From Clytia hemisphaerica (Eukaryota > Cnidaria > Hydrozoa > Leptothecata > Clytiidae), in NCBI GenBank assembly GCA_902728285.1, contig CACVBU010000948.1, positions 759,190-823,189 on the forward strand: a DNA stretch of 64,000 bases, in the 5' to 3' direction. Numbering within the stretch: the stretch's first letter is position 1; each line of letters opens with the position of its first letter. Shown here piece by piece: positions 1 through 10,605 of the stretch. A program made the position numbers and the translations under genes. The notes beneath the pieces are model-generated. The model worked only from the letters and a program-made list of their open reading frames with translations, had not been told where the DNA came from and did not search any database.

Positions 1-520
1 AGGAGCCCGAAAACCTGGGGGTCAAACATTTTCGAAAAAGTCGCAAAGTGGAATAGACGTTACTGCGTAGTGAAAAAGCCGTGTCGTAGGCTATTGTTTT
101 ATTAGAACCCCCAGCCGGCACATAAGACTGTTTCAACGTTTATCTAATGTTCACAACGTCCATAAAACGTCAGATAAACGTTGAAACAACGTTGTGTGGC
201 AGCTGGGTCAGTAAACTTTTATATAATGCGGAGTATATCGTTTTATATCACATCTGTAATTTGAGTAATACGTAATCTAAGCTCATTTGAAGTCAATCGA
301 TAGTTCGATTTTAAGTCAAATACTTTTCAAAGGGATTCGTGACTAGCCATCTTTTTTGCTGATTTTCGTGATCGTGATTGAAGACAAAAAAAGCGTGATA
401 TCGTGAGGGGGGCCTCCTTGGAATTGGGCAATTTCAGGTCAAGCTTTATTCTTGTAAAATAGTTCTTATGTATTCTTATAAAATTGTTCTTATATGAGAA
501 AAGTGTGTATAAAATTTAAC
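1..520. other. Left flank with one AACGTT palindrome
   Basis: No coding exon seen. It should be intron of the PAN-domain gene whose first exon lies at 521-922 on the minus strand. It holds a hairpin-forming repeat at about 108-213, listed separately. Confidence 0.5.
108..213. repeat. AACGTT-rich palindromic repeat, copy 1
   Basis: About 105 bp of imperfect palindrome bounded by CCAGCCGGCACA on the left and TGTGTGGCAGCTGG on the right, with repeated AACGTT or ACGTT motifs inside. The same unit recurs near 27.55, 57.80 and 59.09 kb, so this is a dispersed family, probably a very short non-autonomous transposon. Confidence 0.7.
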
Positions 521-922
521 CAGTTTAGCGTTTGGACTTTCACTGTAATGTAACCAGCCTTCTTCGTTTGGTTTGTATTTTGGTACAAAACCGGGAACTT
601 GTTCAACAAAAATGTGTTCCATCAAGAAATCTTTCATGTCTTCACCTAAAAGCTCACAATTATTATTTTGATCGGTTGGGTGATAATTAAACGATTTGCA
701 TCTTTGAATTTGCCCGTCGTCGAGACCTTCATAATGAACACATTTTGAAATACATTGGGTTAGTGTAAATGAACCATATATTTGATATGGAGTAATATCC
801 AGTTTCCCTTTTACAACCAAATCGAAAATTCCAGCGTACAGTTGGCATTGCTTTTCGTTTATTATTTCACTGTAAACTTGTATTATGAAAGCGCAATGTA
901 TCAAGATTCGATACCAGTCCAT
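521..922 (-). CDS. First exon of a secreted PAN/apple-domain protein (partial gene)
   Basis: The exon encodes about 134 residues starting with a hydrophobic signal peptide (residues about 1-19, after MDWYRI), then a PAN/apple-like region with the paired C-I-S-K-C motif and a later C-x-SFNYH...NNNCELL core, typical of disulphide-bonded PAN modules. The reading frame runs on to 476, but a GT donor after codon 134 (the GT is at 520-519 on the minus strand) ends the exon in phase 0. The end matches exon 1 of the gene at 38,827-41,419: both have a GW(L/N)H(Y/F) motif 13 residues before a phase-0 donor. I infer that Cys-rich and F5/8C exons follow beyond the left edge. PAN modules bind protein or carbohydrate; the partner here is unknown. 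Confidence 0.7.
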
Positions 923-1529
923 AATACGAGGCTGTTGCTCTCGGCTGATGTGATGCTTTTGGTAGGTGCCAGAGATAAATTGTTAATCTACGATACACTG
1001 CTGTTATAGTGTAGGCGGTTCCAGAACTTTAGACGTTCCTCACCTTTGAGCTTCGAATGAAGGAGAGTTAACGCAGTCTAATCCTCGATTCAATGTTTTG
1101 AAATTAAATTAATTTTTCTCTGTTCTCTGATTACTCTTTCGGTCAAACTTTGTCTCGATTCATTTTAGTTTTGTTTTCAATCTTTATCGGTTCAAAAACT
1201 CTTTATTCTGGTAGTTTGATCGAGACAACTAAGGCATACTGACCAATTTTCTATAAAATATTCAGTTTTTGTGGGGAAACGGCTCAGCTGGATTCAAACC
1301 ACATTAAAATTTTCAGGATTGAATCGGTGATTCAGATTCAGATCTATGAAATGAATTGAATATTGTATTTCAAAGACAAGTATTTATTTATGTGACATTC
1401 GGCAACACTTTATATTGAAATGATAACCATTATTCATGCATCTTTTAAAAACATTCTTGGATAACTTTTAAAAAATGTCCAATAATTAACTTGAAATTTA
1501 GTTAGTAGACACCAAATATGAATTGGTGC
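923..1529. other. Upstream flank of the PAN gene; no gene seen
   Basis: AT-rich sequence 5' of the minus-strand PAN exon; its promoter should lie here, but I see no clear element. It ends at the outer repeat of the Ngaro-like element. Confidence 0.4.
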
Positions 1530-1620
1530 TTCTCCACTATTTCTCCTTTTCGAAATGAAACAAACAATAAAAAACGATAGTTGTTTCTACTTTTTGTTTG
1601 GTATTTGCTTGCATTAACAC
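1530..1620. repeat. Outer B repeat of the Ngaro-like element
   Basis: 91 bp beginning TTCTCCACTATTTCTCC, essentially identical to 3,129-3,219. It is the distal copy (B2) of the split direct repeats. Confidence 0.85.
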
Positions 1621-2303
1621 TCGTGGTAAAAAAAATGTTTAACAAAATCAGTAGTAAAATTACAAGTTAGATAAACTCAAATAAAAAACAACTGAATTTT
1701 TGTGACGAAGCGTGTAGCGTAAAACCCCCAGTGGCTGTTTATTCTGGAGGAAACATTATCTCCGAACCAATGGCATCCGTCACCCCGACCTTCGGAGGTT
1801 AAAGGTCTTCCTCCCTTTATGTACAAATTTTTTACTAACGAAATTATTCCATCTGCAAGTGTTTGACCGTCAAATGTAAGAGATCATAAATTTAAATTAT
1901 AATTATTATAATAATGGATTTTTACGAGGTATGAGTTTCATAGCTTCAAATTGTTATCAATCTATTTGTAATTTTCGTTTAAGGAATACCAAATTCATCA
2001 ACTTGATAAAACACATCCACGATTCCATGTTTGATAAGTTGTCGGTGTTGAATGTTGATAAGCGTCAATCTCCAATGACCGGCGTTTATTTTGGTAATCG
2101 ATCGTCTTTTAGTATATTCTATTGTATTCCTTGGTGGTTGATCGTCTGAGCCATTGATTGATCTTCTGTTTGAAGTCCAGGAAGAAGCGCTCGTCCGATT
2201 GTTCCAATGTCATAAAAGTAAAGAAAGGTTGACCGGAGTATACAGGGGCTTATGGTTAAATATAGTACGCGAAAATCTGGAAATTTCGGAGAAGTTTGTT
2301 AAA
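1621..2303. other. Unassigned segment between Ngaro repeats A2 and B2
   Basis: Canonical Ngaro elements have A2 directly next to B2, so these 680 bp are either an insertion or an unusual extension. The minus strand shows a protein-like stretch around 2,010-2,215 (begins MTLEQSDERFF) with an internal stop, which I do not recognise. Confidence 0.35.
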
Positions 2304-3128
2304 GTATGTTAAAATGATTTTTGAGTGAATGCAATAGCGAGGATGATTTATAATTTTGAATTGTATTTAAAGACATACCAACGGATTAGAATAGGTGGAT
2401 TAAGAACTCATAGAAAACACTCCTCGTTAGGTTATCAAACTTTTTTACGAGTTTGCTAGCAATTAAAACTTGATAAGTTGTAAAAAAGTGGTAAAAAATC
2501 ATTACTTTCAACATTTTCATTGGTCATTACGTATCACGTGGTACATTTTAAATAAGAAAATGCACTTTTTTAGCCCTTTCTATCCAATGCAGAAATTAGC
2601 CAAATAATTTGAAATTTATTTTCCTAATTCTAAATACAGTCTTCTTTCACCAGTATGCAACCCATTCGTGACCCATCGATAGTTTCTTAGTTATAGACCA
2701 TACGTTAATTTTCACTTATCTGAAGATTGCCATTGACAAAAGATTAAAAATTTACATTAAAACTGGTCTAGCGTTTGTTGATGCTAAAACTTAAGTGCAG
2801 GATTTAAAATATTTGCAAAATCATCAAAATTGATCGAATCATAGGACAAATTCGTTTTCGAAACTGTATAAATTGGAAAATTGTTCTTATAAAAACAATG
2901 AAAAAACTAAACGAGGAGTGCGCAGAGTCATTTACAGATTTTTCTTGTAACAATGAGAAGACAATGGATCTCTCTTGGGAGCAACGAGAGAAGTTAATCC
3001 ACCTATTCTAATCCGTTGGACATACGAATCATAATTATCACTTAATGATGCGCATGCATAATTAATTTTCCGTGCGAAATTGTTGAGAACCTGCTTTTCC
3101 AGCTTTTTTCAATCGCTGGAAACATCGT
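2304..3128. repeat. A2 repeat of the Ngaro-like element, interrupted by a MITE
   Basis: The two halves (2,304-2,377 and 3,020-3,128) together match A1 at 7,406-7,579. The interruption is the inverted-repeat element at 2,378-3,019. Confidence 0.85.
2378..3019. mobile_element. 642 bp inverted-repeat transposon inside A2
   Basis: Ends are CCAACGGATTAGAATAGGTG on the left and its reverse complement on the right (about 26 bp). Both sides carry the 5 bp ACATA, read as a target-site duplication. No transposase frame, so it is non-autonomous. The A1 copy of the host repeat gives the approximately empty site. Confidence 0.85.
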
Positions 3129-3219
3129 TTCTCCACTATTTCTCCTTTTCGAAATGAAACAAACAATAAAAAACGATAGTTGTTTCTACTTTTTGTTTGG
3201 TATTTGCTTGCATTAACAC
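3129..3219. repeat. Inner B repeat (B1) of the Ngaro-like element
   Basis: Matches 1,530-1,620 and abuts A2 directly, as in Ngaro B1-A2-B2 junctions. Confidence 0.85.
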
Positions 3220-3245
3220 GAGAAAGAAAAAGGAAGTCGGAATGC

Positions 3246-3567
3246 CTAAATCCCTAAAGAACGGGAAATTTTAAAACGTTTTTCGGCATTGTCTTTTATA
3301 TACGTGTTTCTGCTGGTGTTCGATGACCAACGACCGTGTTTTGAAATGAGACGGACCGAAATACCATTGTTTGCTGCCTCTGATGCACCTCCCGATCTTA
3401 ATGAGTGCAAGCCGTAAATGGAAGGATTGGTTACTTTTGAAAGATGATCCTTGAAAGTTTTCAAAGCGGCATTTTGTTCCTGTCTTGCTAATGAAAACGA
3501 TATTACCTTCACGAACTTGGTCGGTTTTTGAATTTGGTAGAAAAAACTGTTGCGCCGAAATTGTCAA
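3246..3567 (-). pseudogene. Tyrosine recombinase C-terminal part, frameshifted
   Basis: Two overlapping minus-strand frames (3,567-3,271 and 3,512-3,246) together give the C-terminal catalytic region of a tyrosine recombinase. The HSLRSGGAS motif supplies the H-x-x-R box, KHGRW the next conserved basic/His position, and the tyrosine in RNTYI is the likely nucleophile. The frame changes near 3,500. Family members use this enzyme to integrate circular cDNA. The N-terminal half, with the first catalytic Arg, is not recoverable because the region toward 4.2 kb is scrambled by a minisatellite. Confidence 0.8.
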
Positions 3568-3765
3568 AAGTGATTTCCTTTATCTGAATTTGAAGGATTT
3601 CGCTAATTCTGAAAAATCTTTTATTCTTAATTGCCATTAACTTCTCTTTCAAACTTGGAGCGTAATTATCTGTCGGAAAATTTGAAGTACAATAAATTAA
3701 GTCAAGAATTATGTTACCTCTACGTCTGCGAACTTGAATTCAAGGTAGTAATCAATCATCAACTG

Positions 3766-3990
3766 GAGAACGATTGCTCCTTCAAGTGCGTTGCACAGGG
3801 GCATTGACGCGAAAGTTGTGTTGCACAGGGGCATTGACACGTAAAAAGGTGTTGCACAGCGAGAACGATTGCTCCTTCAAGTGCGTTGCACAGGGGCATT
3901 GACGCGAAAGTTGTGTTGCACAGGGGCATTGACACGTCAAAGGTGTTGCACAGCGGCATTGACACATAAAACACATTTGTAACGGAGACA
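3766..3990. repeat. 95 bp minisatellite with inner TTGCACAGGGGCATTGAC units
   Basis: Two copies of a 95 bp unit (3,766-3,860 and 3,861-3,955) plus a partial third; each contains several GTTGCACAGNGGCATTGACRCG sub-repeats. It sits where the N-terminal half of the recombinase should be. Minus-strand frames here give low-complexity CATQLSRQCPCAT-like peptides that I do not regard as protein coding. Confidence 0.75.
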
Positions 3991-4232
3991 GTGATGTGAA
4001 GTAAATTCATCTTGCAACGGGGCGTTAAAGTTGTCACCATCATAAAATAGAATAAAGTAAGAATTTGTTAAGATCTTGCTCATTTATTATGCGGACATGT
4101 CAATAAATAACGCCAAAGAATAAAAATTTGCAAAGCCGTCAAAAATAGAATCGGTGTTTGAATAATTGACAAAGAAAGGATCAAGCACTAAAAAATGTTT
4201 TACAAAAGGTTCAAACTCGAAACCGTTTGATG

Positions 4233-4995
4233 TCAATAAAGGCCAGTAGTATGCTGATGGCCACAAGGGGATATAAATAGTATGCCTTTACCTTTACAAT
4301 TTCTTAAATGTTTAATTGTTTTGCCTACTAATGCTATTGGAGGACAAAGCCAGTTAATTTCATGGTTTCCCCAGTGGCACGAAAAAGAATTAACTGCAGA
4401 AGTACCAGGACAATATTCTTTGGAGTTAAACCGAGAAGATTTTTTGTTTAAGTTGTCTGAAAATCGGTCGATGGTAATTTGTCCGTAGTTTTTAAGTATA
4501 TAATCAAAAGTTTCATTGTCAATTGACCAGTTGTCTGTATCGTTGGTCTTTGAGATTTTATCGGCAATTTCGTTTAACTCTCTAGGGATCCAAGTAGGGT
4601 AAATTTCGATGTTGGACGATAAACAAATGTTAAAAATTTCGATTGCAAGATTTTGCAAGTGTTGCTTTGTGCTACCTCGATTTATGATTCTACATATATT
4701 ACTGTTGTCGGTAAACCACTCAATGTTTTCGTTTTCTAAGATTTTAGGAAATGATAGCAAAATGTATTTTACTGCAAGAAGTTCGCGGTAAGTCGAGCTG
4801 GTTTGCCGTTCGGTTCGGTCAAAGTTCCCTTTCGCTATGATGCTACCGAGTTTTTCCACAACATAACCCCCGTAACCGGTTTCACTTGCATCCGAAAAAA
4901 CGATTTTTGTGACTTCAGGTTGTGTGTTAATTCTAAAGCTCTTCGTGACTTCTAAATTTTCCTTCCAAAATTCGAGCTCTTGTCTTACATCAAAC
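4233..4995 (-). pseudogene. RNase H and C-terminal part of the Ngaro-like polyprotein
   Basis: The downstream half of the RT-RNase H frame. The RNase H acidic residues are visible in order: D in FSDASETGYGG, E in TYRELLAVKYI, D in WFTDNSN, and D in ELNEIADKISK. After it come an SRFNSKEYCPGTSAVNSF segment and a W-x-CPP motif typical of DIRS-group polyproteins. It continues the RT frame at 5,269-6,239 once the MITE at 4,996-5,268 is set aside. Beyond 4,233 the frame is lost. Confidence 0.85.
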
Positions 4996-5268
4996 GGGCT
5001 TTTCCAGAAAAAAATCGTGCACCCCCTGTTGAGGAGGTCCATTTCCGTTCCAAGGGGGTAAGGTTTGAAATGCAGTGGAATTCCATAAGGGTAGACGAAA
5101 ATCCGTCAAAAATAAGCGGAATTCCAAGGGGGTAATGATTGAAAATTTGTAAAAATTCGGAATTCCAGAGGGATATGATCCTAAAATTGCCTGGAATTCC
5201 AAGGGGGTAGGTCACAAAAGGTTGGACCTCCTCAACAGGGGGTGCACGGTTTTTTTCTGGAAAAGCCC
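4996..5268. mobile_element. 273 bp MITE (GGGCTTTTCCAG family) inside the RT frame
   Basis: Terminal inverted repeats start GGGCTTTTCCAGAAAAAAAT and are over 40 bp long. The 3 bp AAC occurs on both sides as a target-site duplication. Inside are GC-rich GGGGGTGCAC and repeated GGAATTCCA motifs. Related copies with 3 bp duplications occur at 35,478 and 62,340. It separates the RT from RNase H and so postdates the retrotransposon. Confidence 0.9.
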
Positions 5269-6239
5269 AACGTTAGGAGACGTTTTTTGTCCCAAGAGAA
5301 ACTGGATTCGACAAATTTGTACAATTGCTTTGTAAATAAATAAACAAGTGGCCCGATAGCTTGTGCCATAGAAATAAGATTTCCTGCTATTCTAGAAATT
5401 TCTCTAGCCGAAATAAATTCACAATTTAAAGCTTCTAAAAGTAAGTTTTGGACTTTCAGAATTTTTGTTGTTGGGACTTCGAGTTTCATTTTTTCAGTAT
5501 CGATTATGAAACCTAGCCATGTTTTTCTTTTTTCGGGTTCGAGGCTCGACTTTTCAAAGTTTACTGTCAAACCAGCTGATTGCATGTCTTGCAGCATCCT
5601 ATCTCTCGATCGAATCAAAGAAAAATGTGAACTATCCCCAGCTATACCGTCATCAAGATACATCGCGCATTTAATTCCCATCGAACGCCATCTCTTTACT
5701 AATTGTCGCATGAGCTTTGTAAAAACTAAGCATGCTATATTTAACCCAAATGGCAAAACTTTGAACACAAAAAATTGCATTTTACCGTCGAATTCCCATG
5801 CGAATCCCAAAAAGGTTCGAAAAATATGATTGATCGGTACATGATGGTATCCGCTTTTGAGGTCGAAAGTGATTAAAAAATCGTTCTGGTCGATTAACTC
5901 TGAGGCTTGTTTTAAATTTTCGTATTTGAATTTGTTTGGTTTGATGAATTTATTGACGTGTCTGAGATCTAATACCAACCTAAGCTTAGAATTTCTTTCT
6001 GCTACGGTTAAGGGGTTGATGCAGTAGGGTGGCTCCGATACTTTTTCAATACAACTGTCTTCCAAAAGTTTTTTGATACTGTCTTTGACAAAATGGTCGT
6101 TCTTTAAACTGGACGCATTGTTCTTAGCGTAAAAAGGTGGTGGGTTTGATTCAAAGGGTATTTTATAGCCTTCACGTACGACACCCAGGGCGAATTTTGA
6201 TGCTTTCAAATCTTTTTCCCAAAAGTGCGAAAATTTCAT
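5269..6239 (-). pseudogene. Reverse transcriptase domain of the Ngaro-like element
   Basis: An open frame of about 320 residues with the DIRS/Ngaro-type RT fingers and palm: RLVLDLRHVNKFI, FDLKSGYHHVPI, FVFKVLPFGLNIACLVFTKL and the catalytic YLDD box in AMYLDDGIAGD. A thumb-like WLGFIID segment and an ISAREISRIAGNLISM connection follow, as in DIRS elements. The frame itself has no stop until it enters the inserted MITE after SFSWDKKRLLTL. It copies element RNA to cDNA in active relatives. Confidence 0.92.
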
Positions 6240-6642
6240 TATCTTACCAGCAACGGAGACGCTTTCGGAAGATTGCTCAAATTCCCAAAATCTCTCTGGA
6301 GAAGCGAAAAAACGAACAAAAACTTGATATCAAATTGGCGAAAGTTATTTAGAAAACAACGATGTTACACAAATTTGAATTACATTCTACACGTTAAGTG
6401 TTGTTCATGTATATAAATTTAATAAATTGAAATGACTGTCCTTTGGTTTAAAGTACATTAAACACAATGAATTTCATAATTCGAAATTACTGTCTTTTGA
6501 TTAAAGTACATCAAGCACGATGAATTTAATTGTTCATAAAAGATAAAATAATACTAAGGAAAGTCGTTTGAATTATAACGCTTCAATTTTTCAACACGAG
6601 TAAGCAACTTGACTGTGAAATTTAAAGTGATAACGAATATTT

Positions 6643-7390
6643 TTATCCGGAGGTACTTTTACCGTCTTTCGAGCTTTTTGAAGAACTTGACGAATTTTTA
6701 TTTGTTGATGACGATGAATGTGATTTTGTTGAATATGCGAGAGACGAAGGCGATACTATATTCGAAAAGGGACAGTGCGATACGTAATGTCCAACACGTT
6801 TACAGGAGTAGCATACTATTTCGTCCATGCGACTTCTTTGTTCGGTTTTATTTCTTATTACTTTATTATAATCTGAATCATCGGAAAGTTTTTGTTTTTT
6901 TATAACGGCCTTTGACAATCTCTGCGTTTTTTATTGCCCTCTTTAGTCTTTTCTCCTCTGCCTCCCCAGATGTCAATTCATTAGCTTTAAATTCCTTAAC
7001 TGTTAGCCAACCGTAGGCATCGGCGATCCTTAGATGCTTTATCCTGGTTTCAAGTAATTGCTTACCTTTCTTTAAAGCAGTTGTTATTCCTTCCACGTCC
7101 GTTGTTTCGATAGCTTCAAGTGCATCATCAATTTTCTCCAAAACTTCTGTATTATGTTTGAACTGATCGAGGTGTCCAGCCTTTGAAAAAGTAACATTGT
7201 CGCTTTTTCTTTTATTCTCAAGCTTTTCCTTTAATTTTGTTAATGTATTAGAATTTGTTACAGAGGTTTGATCTGCAACTTGTTGCGCTCTTTCTTCTGC
7301 TACGTTTAAGACTTGAGGTCTCAACTCTGTTTGAATGATTTCTTTCACAACCACCTTCAACTGTTCGTAATTAATAGCTCCATCAGCCAT
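6643..7390 (-). pseudogene. Gag-like protein with CCHC zinc knuckle, one frameshift
   Basis: The first frame (7,390-6,878, starts MADGAINYEQ) gives 170 mostly helical charged residues. A second frame (6,918-6,643) carries the knuckle CYSCKRVGHYVSHC (C-x2-C-x4-H-x4-C) and a Ser-rich tail. They overlap at a run of seven A (minus strand, near 6,900), so the break is either a homopolymer indel or a frameshift site. Gag packages element RNA in related retrotransposons. Confidence 0.8.
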
Positions 7391-7405
7391 CTCTCTGACA
7401 TGTGT

Positions 7406-7579
7406 GTATGTTAAAATGATTTTTGAGTGAATGCAATAGCGAGGATGATTTATAATTTTGAATTGTATTTAAAGACGAATCATAATTATCACTTAATGAT
7501 GCGCATGCATAATTAATTTTCCGTGCGAAATTGTTGAGAACTTGCTTTTCCAGCTTTTTTCAATCGCTGGAAACATCGT
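7406..7579. repeat. A1 terminal repeat of the Ngaro-like element
   Basis: 174 bp matching the two halves of A2 (2,304-2,377 and 3,020-3,128); it forms the 5' end of the element on the minus strand, next to the gag start. Confidence 0.85.
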
Positions 7580-8898
7580 ATCTTGGTAAAAATTTCAGAG
7601 TTTACAGCCGGTAGAGCTTCTCAGTCGTTTCTTACGATGGCCCAGAAGGCTCAAAATACGCACTTCTAGTTTTCACGCACTTCCAGTTCCTATAAAATTT
7701 GTGAACTAGAACTGTCTAGGGTCAAAGGCCCAGAAGGCTCAAGTGACACTTAGCCTATCTCTATCCCAACACGCGATTTTTTGATCACTCTGTTGGTCTA
7801 TCACTTGTACGGTGTCGAGGAAAAAGCCGTGGTCGTCTGGTACAGGCTAAGTGACACTGCATGCGCACTTCTGACTTTTTGTCACGGCGGGAAATTTCCG
7901 AGCAAGCGGCCCGCGCTGCACCGCGCAATGAAAATTTGTTTGGTCTGTAAAATGAATGTCGAGTTATGCAAAATGAGTTACAATTTCCGAGTTGTTCATA
8001 TCAAGAGTTACAGGTTAAAATTTCCGATTTAAGTGCTGGTCAGCAAAAATTGGGAATTTTTCGGGCTTAAATCGGGGAAGCAAAAAGTAACCAAATATCA
8101 ACTTTGTTTTTTCATCATCAACGATTTTTTTCCGTCTACCGCCTTGTTTCCGCTTGTTTTTAACGGCTGTAAAACTCGCGTGTATTATATTTTCCTGCAT
8201 TTACTATCAATCACGTGCTAATGGACGATTTTCTTTGACATCGTCTAATTAAAAAAAGAACCTTTAAAATAAACCAAAAAGTATAAAAAAATGCGTAAAC
8301 GACCCTGCCTTCTCCACGGATTTTTAGTTCCGTGCTCACAGACCTCTTTTCTTGATGGTAAGTGAGCGAGAGGGGTGATACATCCGACTTTTCACACACC
8401 GCGTGCTTTTTAATAGAGAGGCGAGAAGGAAAAGAATTTCACTTAATAAACAGTGTACAATTTTTTCTGTCATCAGGTGAGGAGGAACAAACATGGCGGT
8501 AAAATTTAAAAAATCTTACAGACTCTTTTCCTTTGGTCTGTTGGTATGAACTGTTTAGTGTTAGGATATCTTTTTTTTAAAGAGAAATTACTCCGATGCA
8601 ATTCATCAACTATCAATCAGTTAATTTTGGTAAGGCTTGTTTAATATTTTAATGTACGAGGCCCCCAGCGGACTTTCAATGGGCAACATGGAATTTCTCA
8701 ATAGCAAATTAATTGCAAATTGCTTTCAAGCAGTTATAGTCACACTAGTAGGAAATCTAGCTTTCAGAAAAAACAACATCAGTCATCTACAGGATACATT
8801 TCAACAACAAGGATGAGAGTTACCTGAATCAAGTTCGCAAGACAATATTAATTAAAACTTGAAAGTTGGAAACAAAATAAAACGTGCAGCAGCCAAAA
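7580..8898. other. Gene-free stretch
   Basis: No supportable coding exon. A repeated phrase GGCCCAGAAGGCTCAA occurs at about 7,639 and 7,727, and an inverted pair AAGTGACACTTAGCCT / AGGCTAAGTGACACT lies near 7,742 and 7,843. The rest is AT-rich unique-looking sequence. Confidence 0.4.
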
Positions 8899-9478
8899 TA
8901 CGACCCTCGACATGGCCCGAGAATTCTCGGGCCATGTTCGGGCCGAGAGACCATATCAATTCTTTTGGCCTGAACTTGACATGAATCATTCGGGCCACGT
9001 TCGGGCTACGACTTAAGACGTAAACTGTTCAACCTATACCTTTGTGCCTGTGTGTGTCAGAAGATTCCATTGATTAATCCAGCTTGTCCAGTCATAATGA
9101 AATTAAAACGTGAAAATGACGTTGAAAATGTGTGAAAATGTTAATTTTAATTTATTTCGTCGCGTTTCATCCAGTTCATCTTGCTAAATAAACTTAACAA
9201 ACTCCTTGTGGACCACACTTCAAAGTTTAAAACCAGGACCAGTTTAATAGCAAATATTTAAGTGAAATCAAGTTTTTCTAGAGAAAATATTGAAAAAATG
9301 CAGTCCTGAAATTACACGCGGGTTTAAATCATGATTTCAAAAGTTAGCCCGCGTGTGGCCCGCGTGAGGCCCGCCCGGGGCCCGAAAACTCGGGCCATGC
9401 TCGGGCCATCCTCGGGCTTTATGTGCATTCCAATAAAAGTTTTGGCCCGAGAATTCTCGGGCCATGTCGAGGGTCGTG
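8899..9478. mobile_element. 580 bp GC-rich inverted-repeat element
   Basis: Ends read YACGACCCTCGACATGGCCC and its reverse complement, followed inward by many GGGCC/GGCCC and CTCGGGCC motifs. CCAAAA flanks both ends as a likely 6 bp duplication. No transposase. Its base composition is far above the surroundings, so it stands out as a transferred or mobile segment. Confidence 0.75.
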
Positions 9479-10091
9479 CCAAAATCAACCAACCAAAATT
9501 TGTCATTCAATTCCCGAGACAGCGCTTTGATTTTTAAGGCCTTGTTTATACGCTAAAGTAAAAACAATTACGCACATGTAAATGGGTCATTGTTTGAGGT
9601 CCGGCAAAATTTCCGGGAGATAGCCTATCCAGCCAGCACCAGCAGTGCGCGGATCTAGTGGGTTCCGCCTCCCCCGTAGATCTTTTTCTTGGGAAGTTGA
9701 TCTTCAAATTAGTTTTCAAGGTTGGCTTGGTTCAAATTTTTTCATCTTTGGCTCAAATTTTAGGCAATTTCTCAAAGTTTTTGAAAATGTTAATTTCATT
9801 AAAAAGCCCTGAGTTATTTTTCATGAATCCATTTAAAAGTTTTGCGGTGCATTTTTTTGCTTGAGAGTAAAGTATAATATAACGCTTTCGCAGCATTTAT
9901 CTTTGATACTCATTTTGGCGGGACGCTAGTGTGGCTAACTGTCAAGAAAGTCCGGAATTTCCGTAACAAATTTACAAAATACCTATCAAAACCGTGGAAT
10001 TCCGTTACTGTAACCTAAAAAAAATCATGGAATTCCAATACTTTAATGCAAAATTAAGTAAAATTCATGGAATTCCAATACTTTTTCTTTA
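9479..10091. other. Gene-free stretch
   Basis: No coding exon seen. At 9,940-10,085 there are several GGAATTCCRTTAC-like repeats that resemble the interior of the GGGCTTTTCCAG MITE family. Confidence 0.4.
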
Positions 10092-10605
10092 GGGGTCAGT
10101 CACAAATCGATTCTAGGTTAGAAGAACGTCAATTGACGTTTTAAAAGCTGACCCACCCACCCACACCCAAAAACGTCAAACACCTTGATATCCCCGAAAA
10201 TCGATAAAAACTGCCTTCATTGCTGTTTCGTCAGCCATCTTGATTTTTACTACGACTCGCATAGTTTATATTTGAAAAAAGAAAAGAAACAGAGATAATT
10301 TCTAAACTTGTTCACAAAATTCCCGTAATTAATTACCTCTGTAGTATGTAGCAACAGAAAGAACGGCCATCTGCAAAAATTCAAGGGCTGTTCGGGCCGT
10401 CAAAAAAAGAAAAGACATAAACATCGGGCCGTTTGTTTTGGTTTTCAAAACAAATGAAGCGATCAAACAGAAACATGGCGAGAAGTAATATTTGGCATGG
10501 AATGAAAAATCGATGTTTCTGAAAAACGTCAACAACCTTCAACCCACCCACCCATATACGTCAATTGACGTTCTTCTAACTTAAAATCGATTTGTGACTG
10601 ACCCC
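10092..10605. mobile_element. 514 bp PIF/Harbinger-like MITE
   Basis: Terminal inverted repeats start GGGGTCAGTCACAAATCGAT and extend about 50 bp with an ACGTCAATTGACGT motif. Both sides are flanked by TTA, the TWA duplication typical of PIF/Harbinger transposons. Superfamily assignment is by duplication only. Confidence 0.8.

Larger units (their letters stand above)
1530..7579 (-). mobile_element. Ngaro/DIRS-like tyrosine-recombinase retrotransposon, decayed
   Basis: Read on the minus strand the order is repeat A1 (7579-7406), gag, RT, RNase H, tyrosine recombinase, repeat B1 (3219-3129), repeat A2 (3128-2304) and, after 680 bp of extra sequence, repeat B2 (1620-1530). The A1...B1-A2-B2 order is the split direct repeat layout known for Ngaro and PAT-type YR retrotransposons. 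A DNA transposon interrupts A2 and another interrupts the RT-RNase H reading frame; gag and the recombinase carry frameshifts and the recombinase N-terminal part is not readable. The element is therefore not autonomous now. The 1,621-2,303 segment between A2 and B2 is unexplained. Confidence 0.85.

Noticed and set aside
3759..4043. Cys-rich repeated peptide on minus
   Set aside because: Encoded by the minisatellite in the decayed recombinase region; not a plausible protein.
5506..5829. Plus-strand frame opposite the reverse transcriptase
   Set aside because: Antisense shadow of the RT frame.
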